This document shows positions 1 through 6,746 of a stretch of DNA of 13,643 nucleotides, in pieces. Where the stretch lies: the NCBI GenBank assembly GCA_041674345.1, contig JBAYVY010000051.1:1-13643 (forward strand), read 5' to 3'. The number at the start of each line of letters is the position of its first letter. Position 1 is the first letter of the stretch. The translations under genes and the position numbers were made by a program. Under the pieces are notes generated by a model that searched no databases, had not been told where the DNA came from, and saw only the letters and a list, made by a program, of their open reading frames with translations. The DNA is from JBAYVY01 sp041674345 (lineage in GTDB: Bacteria > Planctomycetota > Phycisphaerae > Phycisphaerales > Zrk34).

Positions 1-1
1 C

Positions 2-1174
2 GTCGAGTTCTACGGCGAGGGCGCCGAGCGGCTGCCGGTCACCGACCGTGCCACCATCGCCAAACTCGCCGCGACCGGCCTCCGTAACTTCGCCCCCAAA
101 CTCCCCCAATCCCCGGCACTCATCGGCTTTGACGGATTCGTCGATTCCATCATCGCCGTCGTCGATAAACGTCATGCCGTCGATTCCTTCGATCCCGTCC
201 ACACCATCGCGCAGTTCGGCCAGAAAATCCTCGCCGCCGCCGGTCACTCCGCCAATTACGAACTGTCCGTCAAACTCCAAAAACTCGGCGGCAACGGCCC
301 CATTATGGCCAACGCCCTCGCCACCGCCGGCTTCCCCGTCACCTACATCGGCGCGCTCGGCTATCCCGAAATCCATCCCGTCTTCCATCCCTTCGCCAAA
401 ATCGCCAAATGCCTCTCCGTCTGCGAACCCGGCTACACCGACGCCGTTGAGTTCGACGACGGCAAACTCATGCTCGGCAAATACGAATCCATCAACGCCA
501 TCAACCCCGCCCACATCGACCAAACCATCGGCCATGCAACTTTTGCACAAATCGTCGATCAATCCCGCTTCCTCGGCATGGTCAACTGGACCATGCTCGT
601 TTACATGAACGATATCTTCACCCGTCTCGCCGATGAAGTCCTCCCCGCCTGCAAACAACGCAAACTCATCTTCGTTGACCTGGCCGATCCCGAAAAACGC
701 ACCGCCGATGACAAACGCGATGTCCTGAACATCCTCACGAAAATGCAGAAACCCGCTGATGTCATGCTGGGGCTGAACCTCAAGGAAGCCGTCCAGATCG
801 CCGAAGTGCTCGGCATCGACCCGACCTCCAATCCCGAAGCCGCCATCGAAAAACTCGCCACGCAAATCCGCGCCAAACTCAACATCCACGGCGTCGTCGT
901 CCACCCCCGCGCCGGTGCCGCCGCGTGTATCCTCAACGCCGGCAACCCCGTCTCCGCTTCCTTCCGGGGGCCGTTCGTGGCCAAACCCAAACTTTCCACC
1001 GGTGCCGGCGACAACTTCAACGCCGGTTTCTGCCTCGGCGTCCTCGCCGGTCTGCCCGTCGATCAAGCCCTCTGCACCGGCACCGCCACCAGCGGCTACT
1101 ACGTCCGCAACGCCGGAAGTCCGACCTTCGCCCAACTCGCCGACTTCTGCGACGAACTGCCGCAGCCGGAATAG
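2..1174 (+). CDS. PfkB-family carbohydrate/nucleoside kinase, 5' end outside window
   Basis: This frame is open from base 2 to a TAG at 1172-1174 (390 residues visible), so the start lies upstream of the window. The fold is the ribokinase/PfkB type: an early substrate-side motif GFDGFVDS near residue 42, a GGNGP glycine motif near residue 96, and the C-terminal signature STGAGDNFNAG, whose Asp (about residue 337) is the expected catalytic base. Members phosphorylate sugars, nucleosides or related alcohols with ATP in the cytoplasm. I cannot assign the substrate: the protein is longer than typical ribokinases (about 310 aa) and has an N-terminal stretch before the kinase core. Codons end overwhelmingly in C, unlike the genes at 3372-5594. 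It converges on the lipoprotein gene at 1507-2319 across a repeat-filled gap. Confidence 0.88.
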   Translation, partial: VEFYGEGAERLPVTDRATIAKLAATGLRNFAPKLPQSPALIGFDGFVDSIIAVVDKRHAVDSFDPVHTIAQFGQKILAAAGHSANYELSVKLQKLGGNGPIMANALATAGFPVTYIGALGYPEIHPVFHPFAKIAKCLSVCEPGYTDAVEFDDGKLMLGKYESINAINPAHIDQTIGHATFAQIVDQSRFLGMVNWTMLVYMNDIFTRLADEVLPACKQRKLIFVDLADPEKRTADDKRDVLNILTKMQKPADVMLGLNLKEAVQIAEVLGIDPTSNPEAAIEKLATQIRAKLNIHGVVVHPRAGAAACILNAGNPVSASFRGPFVAKPKLSTGAGDNFNAGFCLGVLAGLPVDQALCTGTATSGYYVRNAGSPTFAQLADFCDELPQPE

Positions 1175-1210
1175 CGATGCGGGGTGCGGTATGCGGAATG
1201 CGGCGCGCAA

Positions 1211-1242
1211 ACTCGGCCCGCCCGCTTCAGCGGGTGGGCAGT
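1211..1242 (+). repeat. REP-like GC hairpin, copy 1
   Basis: The core is a 10-bp stem, GCCCGCCCGC paired with GCGGGTGGGC (one G-T pair), around the loop TTCA. It is flanked by ACTCG on the left and AGT on the right. Copy 2 (1297-1328) is the same element inverted, and copy 3 (9431-9460) lies inside the HEAT-lipoprotein reading frame. Over the shared 30 bases, copies 1 and 3 match at 26 positions by eye. Confidence 0.75.
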
Positions 1243-1296
1243 CGTGCGACGTTCGTCATTCATTCAACCCCGGAATGACAGAAATGCGATTTCCCT

Positions 1297-1328
1297 ACTC
1301 CCCGCCCGCTGAAGCGGGCGGGCCGAGT
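1297..1328 (-). repeat. REP-like GC hairpin, copy 2 (inverted)
   Basis: CCCGCCCGC and GCGGGCGGG pair around TGAA. Read on the minus strand the element starts ACTCGG and ends GGGGAGT, like copy 1 read on the plus strand. It differs from copy 3 (9431-9460) at only 2 of 30 positions by eye. The two copies here form a large inverted pair around 54 bases. Confidence 0.75.
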
Positions 1329-1398
1329 TCCGACCTACATTGTGGCTGTGGACACACATCAAATCGCCTATTTACCCCGAAGGGGTGCTGGAATGTAG

Positions 1399-1450
1399 CC
1401 ACGGGTGAAGTCTTGAGCGAGCGCAGCGAGTCGAAAGACGCAACCCGTGG
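1399..1450. repeat. Nested inverted repeat (52 bases)
   Basis: CCACGGGT (1399-1406) pairs perfectly with ACCCGTGG (1443-1450). After a symmetric 3x3 internal loop, GTCTT (1410-1414) pairs with AAGAC (1435-1439). The 20-base apical loop contains AGCGA twice, around GCGC. Its place at the 3' ends of two converging genes would allow a role in transcript ending or stability, but no U-tract follows, so I leave it as a repeat. Confidence 0.6.
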
Positions 1451-1467
1451 AAACGATATCGCAGATC

Positions 1468-1494
1468 ATTCCCGCCCCGGCAGGGGCGGCGGAA
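1468..1494. repeat. GC hairpin near the end of the lipoprotein gene
   Basis: CGCCCC and GGGGCG pair around GGCA, with outer ATTC/GAAT pairing interrupted by a small internal loop. It lies 13 bases beyond the stop codon of the minus-strand lipoprotein gene. It could act as a weak 3' end structure but has no T-tract. Confidence 0.45.
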
Positions 1495-1506
1495 TCCTCC
1501 GGCGAA

Positions 1507-2319
1507 TCAGGGAGGCGCCCCACGGGCTTTAAAGGTCAGTGCCCCGATTTGTAATTTGTCCGGTTGCGTTGAGAGGATGATTTCCAGAAAGACGGCCGGG
1601 TCATTCGTCGCGGAGATACGGACGGCCTGATACCATACGCTATTGGCGCACAGACGATAGTACAGGCGCGGCGGCGGCTTCGATGAATCACGGAAGATCG
1701 ATCCAACCATCCGCAGGACTTGCGGCGGGTATTGCTTTCGATGCCCCTCGGCGATAGCAGTGGATGCAGCATCATATTTTTCAGCCAAAAGATCGTCCAT
1801 GAAACGACCAACCCAATCCCGGATCGCTTGCGAAGGCGGATCAGTTTGAGCAATGCGCACATAGATTTGAACGATTTGCTGCGAATCACCTTGCTGGAGT
1901 CCGGTAAGTTCGACGGAATCAATTGATCTGAAGTCCGAGTCCAGATGATACGTCGCTTTTTCATAGAAACCCTGTGGAGAGGAACCGGAGAATGTTTCCA
2001 TCGCTTGCGGTCGCCAGGCGGAACCGACCGATTTCTTGATCGCCGTCCAATCCGCCTCGAATCGCTGCGCGGTCCACGCCTCACGAAGTTTGGGGTGCAG
2101 CAATTCAAACGCCGGGGTCACATCATCAGAGCTGACGGCTTGCACGAAATCCGCCAGAATGCCGCGTTGCGAAATCTGTATGTGACGTTGGATGGCCGTT
2201 TCACTCGCCTTCGGCTTTTCCGAGCGATCGGAACAAGCGAAAAGCCCCGCGGTGAAGATACTGATCAAAAGCCATCTTATCTTGGCGCAACCGATATCGT
2301 GATTTGATTTGCCCGACAT
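1507..2319 (-). CDS. Hypothetical lipoprotein
   Basis: A 270-residue protein of unknown function, read from the ATG at 2317-2319. A TTG four codons earlier is the other possible start, but ATG is preferred. Residues about 15-29 form a hydrophobic segment ending in the lipobox LFAC, so it should be lipidated and membrane-anchored. The rest is soluble. Two segments, about residues 48-80 (FVQAVSSDDVTPAFELLHP) and about 165-195 (FMDDLLAEKYDAA), have the look of the first helix of NTF2-like domains, so a double NTF2-like fold is possible but is only a guess. The last residues (ARGAPP) and the stop fall against the repeat-filled gap, so the 3' end may have been reshaped by repeat insertion. It is divergent from thiL. 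Confidence 0.72.
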   Translation of the reverse strand: MSGKSNHDIGCAKIRWLLISIFTAGLFACSDRSEKPKASETAIQRHIQISQRGILADFVQAVSSDDVTPAFELLHPKLREAWTAQRFEADWTAIKKSVGSAWRPQAMETFSGSSPQGFYEKATYHLDSDFRSIDSVELTGLQQGDSQQIVQIYVRIAQTDPPSQAIRDWVGRFMDDLLAEKYDAASTAIAEGHRKQYPPQVLRMVGSIFRDSSKPPPRLYYRLCANSVWYQAVRISATNDPAVFLEIILSTQPDKLQIGALTFKARGAPP

Positions 2320-2339
2320 GCTGTGACCCAATGGTGATG

Positions 2340-2345
2340 ATTATA
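2340..2345 (-). promoter_or_regulatory. Candidate -10 box for the lipoprotein gene
   Basis: A perfect TATAAT on the minus strand lies about 20 bases upstream of the chosen ATG. No good -35 box sits 16-18 bases further up, so the call rests on the -10 alone. It implies a very short 5' leader. Confidence 0.35.
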
Positions 2346-2452
2346 GCCCATTGTAGATCGCGCGTTGCGGGGGAACAAGTCAAAACTGTGGGCGGGGCAC
2401 TTTGTGCCACCCGCTAAACGCGGGAAGAGGTCATCGCGGGTAAAATGTCATC

Positions 2453-3382
2453 ATGCGCGAATTTGAACTGCTCCAACACATCTTCCAATCCAACCCGGCG
2501 TTACCCGCGCGCGTCACGATCCCGCCCGGCGATGATATGGGGGCCGTGCGGCTGGATGGCCGCGATCTGCTGGTTACTGTCGATCAACTCATCGAAGGCG
2601 TTCACTTCAATCTCGCCACGGCCACGCTGGAACAGGTGGCACGCAAGGCGATGGTGCGAAACCTGTCCGATGTCGCCGCGATGGCCGCCGTGCCCGTCGC
2701 CGCCGTCGCCACGGCGGCCCTTAATCGCAACTTTGGCGAATCTCGTACTTTGGCACTTTTTGACGCATTGCGAACATATGCTGAACAATATGATTGCCCG
2801 TTGATCGGCGGAGACGTGAGCGTGTGGGACGGGCCGCTGCATCTGACCGTCACCGTGTTCGCCGAGCCGCGCGGCATCGAGCCGGTTAAACGAAGCGGCG
2901 CGAAAGTCGGCGACAATATCTATGTCACGGGAGCGGTAGGGGGGGCATGGAACCAGCAGGGGGGCGGACCCCACCTGACCGCCGAGCCGCGATTGCAATT
3001 GGCGCTGGCGCTGGTGACACGTCCAGGAGTGCCGCTTCCGGGGGCGATGATCGACCTGTCGGACGGCTTGGCGGGCGACCTGAAACATATCTGTGAAATG
3101 TCGCACGTCGATGCGGAGGTGTGGATCGAAAGTTTGCCGCTGCGATCAACGATAGCGGACGACGGCCGGCCCGCGTGGGAACATGCGGCCTGCGACGGGG
3201 AAGATTACGAATTGTGTTTCACGGCTATTGGGGACGTACCCGGCGAGCTGGAAGGCGTGAAAATCACACGCATCGGACGCATCGTCACACCGCGTCAAGC
3301 CGGCGAACCACGCATACAATGGCTGAACGCGAAAGGTGAACCGCAGAAATTACAAAACAGCGGATGGGAACATGGAAATTGA
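2453..3382 (+). CDS. thiL: Thiamine-monophosphate kinase ThiL
   Basis: ThiL phosphorylates thiamine monophosphate with ATP to give thiamine diphosphate, the active cofactor, as the last step of the pathway in the cytoplasm. The 309 residues (typical length about 320) show the family motifs in order: PPGDDMGAV (24-32), TVDQLIEGVHF (42-52), the KxxxRNLSDxAAMA stretch (65-79), the LIGGDVS metal/nucleotide motif (117-123) and MIDLSDGLAGDL (199-210). The ATG at 2453 sits next to the first conserved residues, although no strong Shine-Dalgarno sequence is visible. A TPP riboswitch was looked for upstream and not seen. The stop overlaps the start of the tsaE-yacG gene, so the two are probably co-translated. 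Confidence 0.96.
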   Translation: MREFELLQHIFQSNPALPARVTIPPGDDMGAVRLDGRDLLVTVDQLIEGVHFNLATATLEQVARKAMVRNLSDVAAMAAVPVAAVATAALNRNFGESRTLALFDALRTYAEQYDCPLIGGDVSVWDGPLHLTVTVFAEPRGIEPVKRSGAKVGDNIYVTGAVGGAWNQQGGGPHLTAEPRLQLALALVTRPGVPLPGAMIDLSDGLAGDLKHICEMSHVDAEVWIESLPLRSTIADDGRPAWEHAACDGEDYELCFTAIGDVPGELEGVKITRIGRIVTPRQAGEPRIQWLNAKGEPQKLQNSGWEHGN

Positions 3383-4097
3383 ACTGGTCAGCACGTCGGT
3401 CGAGCACACCGTGGCTTTGGGTAGGGCGGTGGCGCGGATTGTTCAGCCGGGCGATGTGATCGCCTTGCGAGGCGAGTTGGGCGCGGGCAAGACGCAATGG
3501 GTGCGCGGGTTGGCCGAAGGATTGGGGGCCGACCCGCGGAAGGTGTCGAGTCCGACGTTCGTGGTGATGCAGGAATACGCGACGGCTTGTTTGCCGATTC
3601 CGGGGGCGGGGGTTTCGGGGATTCCGGGGGTTTTGCATATGGATGCGTATCGCATTCATTCGCTGAATGATCTGGAAACGACGGGTTGGACCCCGGAAGT
3701 CGCGGCCCAATCGGTGAGCGTCATTGAATGGGCAGATCGCATCGCGTCGGAATTACCGGTGGATCGGCTGGACATCGACTTTGAACACATCGACGATCAC
3801 CAGCGACGCATCGTGATGCGCGCGATGGGAAACTTTGAATATCGCGCGGGTTTGCTGACGGCTGTTTCGGAGTGGCGGGAGCGGAGTCTAAAAAGTGGAT
3901 GTAAATGTCCAATTTGTGGCAAGGAAGTGCGGCAGGGGGTTGCGACGTTTCCGTTCTGTTCGGCACGTTGCAAACAGGTGGATTTGGGGCGATGGTTCAC
4001 CGGGGCGTATCGGATTGAGCGGTCGGCGGATTGGGTGAATGACGATTTGGGGCAGTTGGAGGGCGATTCCGGGGGATCGGATCAGTCGGGGGATTGA
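3372..4097 (+). CDS. tsaE: TsaE (tRNA t6A ATPase) fused to a YacG-type zinc finger
   Basis: Residues about 1-160 are TsaE, the P-loop ATPase that works with TsaB/TsaD to make N6-threonylcarbamoyladenosine in ANN-reading tRNAs. Motifs: Walker A GELGAGKT (34-41), SPTF (60-63), HMDAYRI (89-95) and IEWADR (118-123). Residues about 177-226 match YacG, a small zinc protein that binds and inhibits DNA gyrase: C179-x2-C182, then FPFCSARC (C196-x3-C200), DLGRWFTGAYRI (204-215) and an acidic end. Both families are normally separate proteins. I start at the ATG at 3372, which overlaps thiL by 11 bases and leaves a normal TsaE N-terminus. A GTG at 3336 would add 12 residues. An extra LPIPGAGVSGIPG segment (74-86) interrupts the usual TsaE core, and its DNA is a partial 24-base tandem duplication. 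The last 16 bases overlap the converging Fur-family gene. Confidence 0.93.
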   Translation: MEIELVSTSVEHTVALGRAVARIVQPGDVIALRGELGAGKTQWVRGLAEGLGADPRKVSSPTFVVMQEYATACLPIPGAGVSGIPGVLHMDAYRIHSLNDLETTGWTPEVAAQSVSVIEWADRIASELPVDRLDIDFEHIDDHQRRIVMRAMGNFEYRAGLLTAVSEWRERSLKSGCKCPICGKEVRQGVATFPFCSARCKQVDLGRWFTGAYRIERSADWVNDDLGQLEGDSGGSDQSGD

Positions 4098-4576
4098 CCG
4101 GTCCCCGGCGGGCGGATGCCGTAGATGAGGAAGCGATGTCCGACGGGCTGGAGGCCGTGTTCGCGGCAGATGCGATCGCGGATGGCGACCAGTTCGGGGC
4201 TGTAAAACTCGATCATTTCACCTGAGTCGGCGACGACGAGATGATCGGTGGGCTTGCGGCCATAGATGAGTTGGTAATGGGACTGGCGGCTGTCGAGGAG
4301 AACTTCCTGAATGATCCCGGCTTCGACCAGGTGCTTGATCGTGCGATAAACGGTGGCGCGGGAAACGCGGTGGCCGAGTTGCTGAACCTCGGCCAGCAGT
4401 TGGTCGGCTTCAAAGACGGAGTCTTTGGAGAGAACGGTATCGAGGATGACCGCCCGCTCGGTGGTGAACTTCAGCCCGCGTTTTTTGAGGAAGCGGCGAA
4501 AGATCGCGCAGATCGGCAGGAGAATGGACGGATCATCGGCGTTTGTGGAAGGGTTCATCTTCATCGTGGAGGCCAT
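4082..4576 (-). CDS. Fur-family metal-dependent repressor (Fur/Zur/PerR-like)
   Basis: This is a 164-residue cytoplasmic DNA-binding regulator. The N-terminal winged helix ends in HRVSRATVYRTIKHLVEAGII, the classic Fur recognition-helix region. The C-terminal half gives the metal/dimer domain: SHYQLIYG, DHLVV, GEMIEF, REHGLQPVGHRFLIYG, with His and Glu at the usual regulatory-site positions. The CxxC pairs that bind structural zinc in many Fur and PerR proteins are absent (the usual CxxCG is VADSG). Which metal it senses cannot be read from the sequence. The ATG at 4574-4576 is chosen; a TTG seven codons upstream and ATGs at 4564 and 4558 are alternatives. The promoter overlaps a perfect palindrome, suggesting autoregulation, and the zinc-type transporter at 11007-12924 is a plausible target. 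Confidence 0.9.
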   Translation of the reverse strand: MASTMKMNPSTNADDPSILLPICAIFRRFLKKRGLKFTTERAVILDTVLSKDSVFEADQLLAEVQQLGHRVSRATVYRTIKHLVEAGIIQEVLLDSRQSHYQLIYGRKPTDHLVVADSGEMIEFYSPELVAIRDRICREHGLQPVGHRFLIYGIRPPGTGQSPD

Positions 4577-4650
4577 TGTATCGCCTGCGACTCGCAACGG
4601 CGTGGCCGCGACAGAACCCGGCGAGATTCCAACACCATACCCAACGTCCG

Positions 4651-4679
4651 ATAATAGCTATTATGTTACTTTCAGTCAG
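4651..4679 (-). promoter_or_regulatory. Promoter of the Fur-family gene with palindromic operator
   Basis: On the minus strand CTGACT (plus 4674-4679) and TATTAT (plus 4651-4656) are separated by exactly 17 bases, a good sigma70-type pair. The perfect palindrome ATAATAGCTATTAT (4651-4664) covers the -10 box. Fur-family operators are AT-rich palindromes with GATAAT/ATTATC arms, so this is a likely self-repression site. The identity of the binding protein is inferred. Confidence 0.6.
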
Positions 4680-4903
4680 GTAGGGAGATGGCGTCGGCTT
4701 GACGTGGGGAATTGGCGGCCTTAGGGTCAGGTGATTGTGTGCCATTGGGACATGTGGCGTCACGGAATTTGCTGGCGGATCATTGTTCGCCCACATGGAG
4801 AACTTTGAAAAACCCGCGGTCCACCACGGCCTGCCACCGAAGACGGCGTCATTCCGTGCTTGAAGCGAGGTTATTCAAAGGCCTCAATAAGCCAAAAGAA
4901 AGA

Positions 4904-4923
4904 CTGTTTCGATTTTGAAACAG
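4904..4923. repeat. Hairpin upstream of the CYTH gene
   Basis: CTGTTTC and GAAACAG form a 7-bp perfect stem around GATTTT, extended by two more pairs after one mismatch. There is no T-tract and no upstream gene on the same strand, so a terminator role is unlikely. It would lie in the 5' leader of the CYTH gene if transcription starts upstream. Confidence 0.4.
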
Positions 4924-4952
4924 ACTGTAAAAGCCGCCGGCGGCGGATGTGA

Positions 4953-5594
4953 GTGGTTGACGTGAAGATTGAAATTGAAGCGAAGTTGCGGCTGGACGGC
5001 GAGACGGATGCGGCCGCGGTGGAACAGCGATTGGTGAAGTTGGCTGGTCGTCTGGTTGCGACGATGCGGGAGGTCAACATTTTTGTGGATACGCGGGAGA
5101 ACCAGCTGAAGGCGACGGATCGGGGATTGCGTGTGCGGCTGGTGGAGACGATGGATGATGGGACGAAGGTGGATGATGGGACGATTGTTAAGCCGCAGGC
5201 GGCGGGCGCGGCGGCGGGTGTGACGATCACGTTCAAGGGGCCTCGGTCGGTCGGACGGTTGAAGAGCCGGCGTGAGATCGAGGTGAATGTGGATTCGGAG
5301 GAAGGCGCGTTGAATTTGCTGGCGGAGCTGGGGTATCACGAGTCGATTCGATTTGAGAAACGACGGAAGCGTTATCTGTTGGAGGGTTGCACGATTGAGT
5401 TGGACGAGATGCCTTATCTGGGGCATTTTCTGGAGATCGAGGGGCCTGACGACGCGACGATTTTGTCGGTGCGGGAGAAGCTGGGTTTGTCGGATCGGCC
5501 TCTGATTCATTCGAGTTATGTGGCGATGCTGGCGACGTATCTGGCGGATCACGGATTGACGGAGCGGCATGTGGTGTTCGGAGCGAAGGCATAG
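4953..5594 (+). CDS. CYTH-domain protein (class IV adenylate cyclase / triphosphate tunnel enzyme)
   Basis: The 213-residue protein starts with the hallmark ExExK motif (E7, E9, K11) of CYTH proteins, followed by alternating charged strands typical of the tunnel fold: FVDTRENQLKATDRGLRVR (about 46-64), TITFKGPR, SRREIEV, FEKRRKRYLLEG, IELDEMPYLGHFLEIEGP. Members hydrolyse or cyclise triphosphates (ATP to cAMP, thiamine triphosphate, or inorganic tripolyphosphate) with Mg or Mn in the cytoplasm. The spacing IELDEMPYLGHFLEIE is CyaB-like, but activity cannot be told from sequence. The start is the GTG at 4953, with a GGCGGA ribosome site six bases upstream; a GTG three codons later would also keep the motif. 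A 14-base direct repeat of period 18 (5153-5184) encodes DDGT twice. It converges on the transaminase with a 26-base gap. Confidence 0.85.
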   Translation: MVDVKIEIEAKLRLDGETDAAAVEQRLVKLAGRLVATMREVNIFVDTRENQLKATDRGLRVRLVETMDDGTKVDDGTIVKPQAAGAAAGVTITFKGPRSVGRLKSRREIEVNVDSEEGALNLLAELGYHESIRFEKRRKRYLLEGCTIELDEMPYLGHFLEIEGPDDATILSVREKLGLSDRPLIHSSYVAMLATYLADHGLTERHVVFGAKA

Positions 5595-5620
5595 AGGCAA
5601 GCGGGATCGGCGGCGCGGGG

Positions 5621-6502
5621 TTATCCGGGGGGAAGGACGGATTGCCTCACATAATCGTGATACATCGCGGCGAGTTTCGTTGTGATCGGGCCGGGTTGGG
5701 CGTCGGCGACGGGTTGATGGTTGATGTGAGTGACGGGGCGGATTTCGGTGGTGGTGCCGACGGCGAAACATTCATCGGCGGCGAGCATTTCGGCTTGCGT
5801 GAAAGGGGTCTGGTGAACGGCGACACCCCCGGTGCCACCCCCCTTCCGGGCGAATTCGATGACGAGTTTGCGGGTGACGGAGCCGAGGATGGTGCCATCG
5901 AGCGGATGGGTACACAGTTCGCCGCCGCGGACGATGAAGATGCTGCGTGCGGTGCCTTCGGTGACAATCTGGTTATGGGGGCGGACGAAGATGGCTTCAT
6001 CGCAACCGGCCTCGGCGGCGGCCTGTCGCGCCAACACATTCGGCAACAGCGCGACGGATTTGATCGCACATCGTGTCCAGCGGATTTCATCGTGGGTGAT
6101 CGCGGTCATCGGCGAGGCAACCGGGCGAGCGGCCAGCGGGGGTTGCGGTTTGATGTAAGCGAAGACGGTGGGTGAAGGCGCGGGTTGGGGGAAGGCGTGA
6201 TCGCGTTCGGCCGCGCCGCGGGTGATCTGCCAGTAGCAGTAACAATCGGGCATGGCGTTGCGACGGATCAGTTCATCGGTGACCCCCGGAAGATGGTGCG
6301 CCGATTCATCGAAGTCGATGCGCAGTTCTTTGAGGGAATAGCGCAGGCGATCCAGATGATCGGGCATGGCGACGGGGCGACCGGCGTAGTAACGGACGAC
6401 TTCGTAGATGCCGTCGGCGAAGAGGAAGCCGCGATCGAGCGGGCTGATGCACGCCTGATCCAGGGGTTTATACTGGCCGTTCAAATAGACGATCGGATTC
6501 AT
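5621..6502 (-). CDS. dat: D-amino-acid transaminase (class IV PLP aminotransferase)
   Basis: A 293-residue fold-type IV aminotransferase, which moves amino groups between D-amino acids and 2-oxo acids through PLP in the cytoplasm and can supply D-Glu or D-Ala for cell wall. Visible motifs: DRGFLFADGIYEVVRYY (23-39, with Tyr33), ITRGAAERDH (93-102), the PLP lysine K148 in RCAIKSVALL, AAEAGCDEAI (161-170), TEGTARSIF and the phosphate-binding GTTTEIRPV near the C-terminus. The RxH pair (R100, H102) corresponds to the carboxylate trap that defines D-amino-acid transaminases and is not a feature of IlvE or PabC. The ATG at 6500-6502 starts right at the conserved N-terminus; no clear Shine-Dalgarno sequence is seen. 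The gene stands alone between a converging CYTH gene and a divergent membrane-protein gene. Confidence 0.88.
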   Translation of the reverse strand: MNPIVYLNGQYKPLDQACISPLDRGFLFADGIYEVVRYYAGRPVAMPDHLDRLRYSLKELRIDFDESAHHLPGVTDELIRRNAMPDCYCYWQITRGAAERDHAFPQPAPSPTVFAYIKPQPPLAARPVASPMTAITHDEIRWTRCAIKSVALLPNVLARQAAAEAGCDEAIFVRPHNQIVTEGTARSIFIVRGGELCTHPLDGTILGSVTRKLVIEFARKGGGTGGVAVHQTPFTQAEMLAADECFAVGTTTEIRPVTHINHQPVADAQPGPITTKLAAMYHDYVRQSVLPPG

Positions 6503-6746
6503 GGAGGCAGAGGATACGCCAGAATGCGGTCCATCGCCAAGGGCCTGCCGCGTTGTTGATTTTCGGTTTGGTGTTGCTTTTTTGAAAATTTCAGGATAAA
6601 ATTATCTGGGTTAGTGAACAAGATGCGGCTCCATACCGCACCGCCCTCCCCGATTTGCCCGCCTGGTCCCATTTTCTGATGTTATTGTCGGTTCGTCTGC
6701 GGCAAGGGCGCTGTCGGTATATTGACTCCGCGCCAGAAGGTGTCCC

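Larger units (their letters stand above)
1175..1506. repeat. Intergenic mosaic of dispersed palindromic repeats
   Basis: This 332-base gap between two converging genes has no convincing gene. From left to right it holds: a short run of ATGCGG-type words (about 1179-1203); two copies in opposite orientation of a 30-32 base GC hairpin (1211-1242 and 1297-1328); an interrupted GTCATTC/GAATGAC inverted repeat around 1255-1280; a CCCCGAAGGGG hairpin near 1376-1386; a 52-base nested inverted repeat (1399-1450); and another GC hairpin (1468-1494). Open frames through it translate only these repeat words and are not credited as genes. Confidence 0.75.
4577..4952. other. Divergent intergenic region between the fur-type gene and the CYTH gene
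   Basis: About 375 bases without a convincing gene. It holds the promoter and palindromic operator of the Fur-family gene (4651-4679) and a hairpin at 4904-4923 (CTGTTTC/GAAACAG around GATTTT) ahead of the CYTH gene. Short open frames here resemble no protein family and lack ribosome sites. Confidence 0.6.

Noticed and set aside
915..1532. Long open frame over the end of the kinase and the repeat region
   Set aside because: It overlaps the kinase out of frame and then only translates dispersed repeats; no ribosome site or family resemblance.
2346..2452. TPP riboswitch ahead of thiL
   Set aside because: No CTGAGA-type core or matching helices; only short GC hairpins such as GGCAC-TTT-GTGCC.
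5621..6502. Branched-chain aminotransferase (IlvE) or aminodeoxychorismate lyase (PabC)
   Set aside because: The RxH carboxylate trap and the IKSVALLPNVLARQ and AAEAGCDEAI blocks fit D-amino-acid transaminase better.
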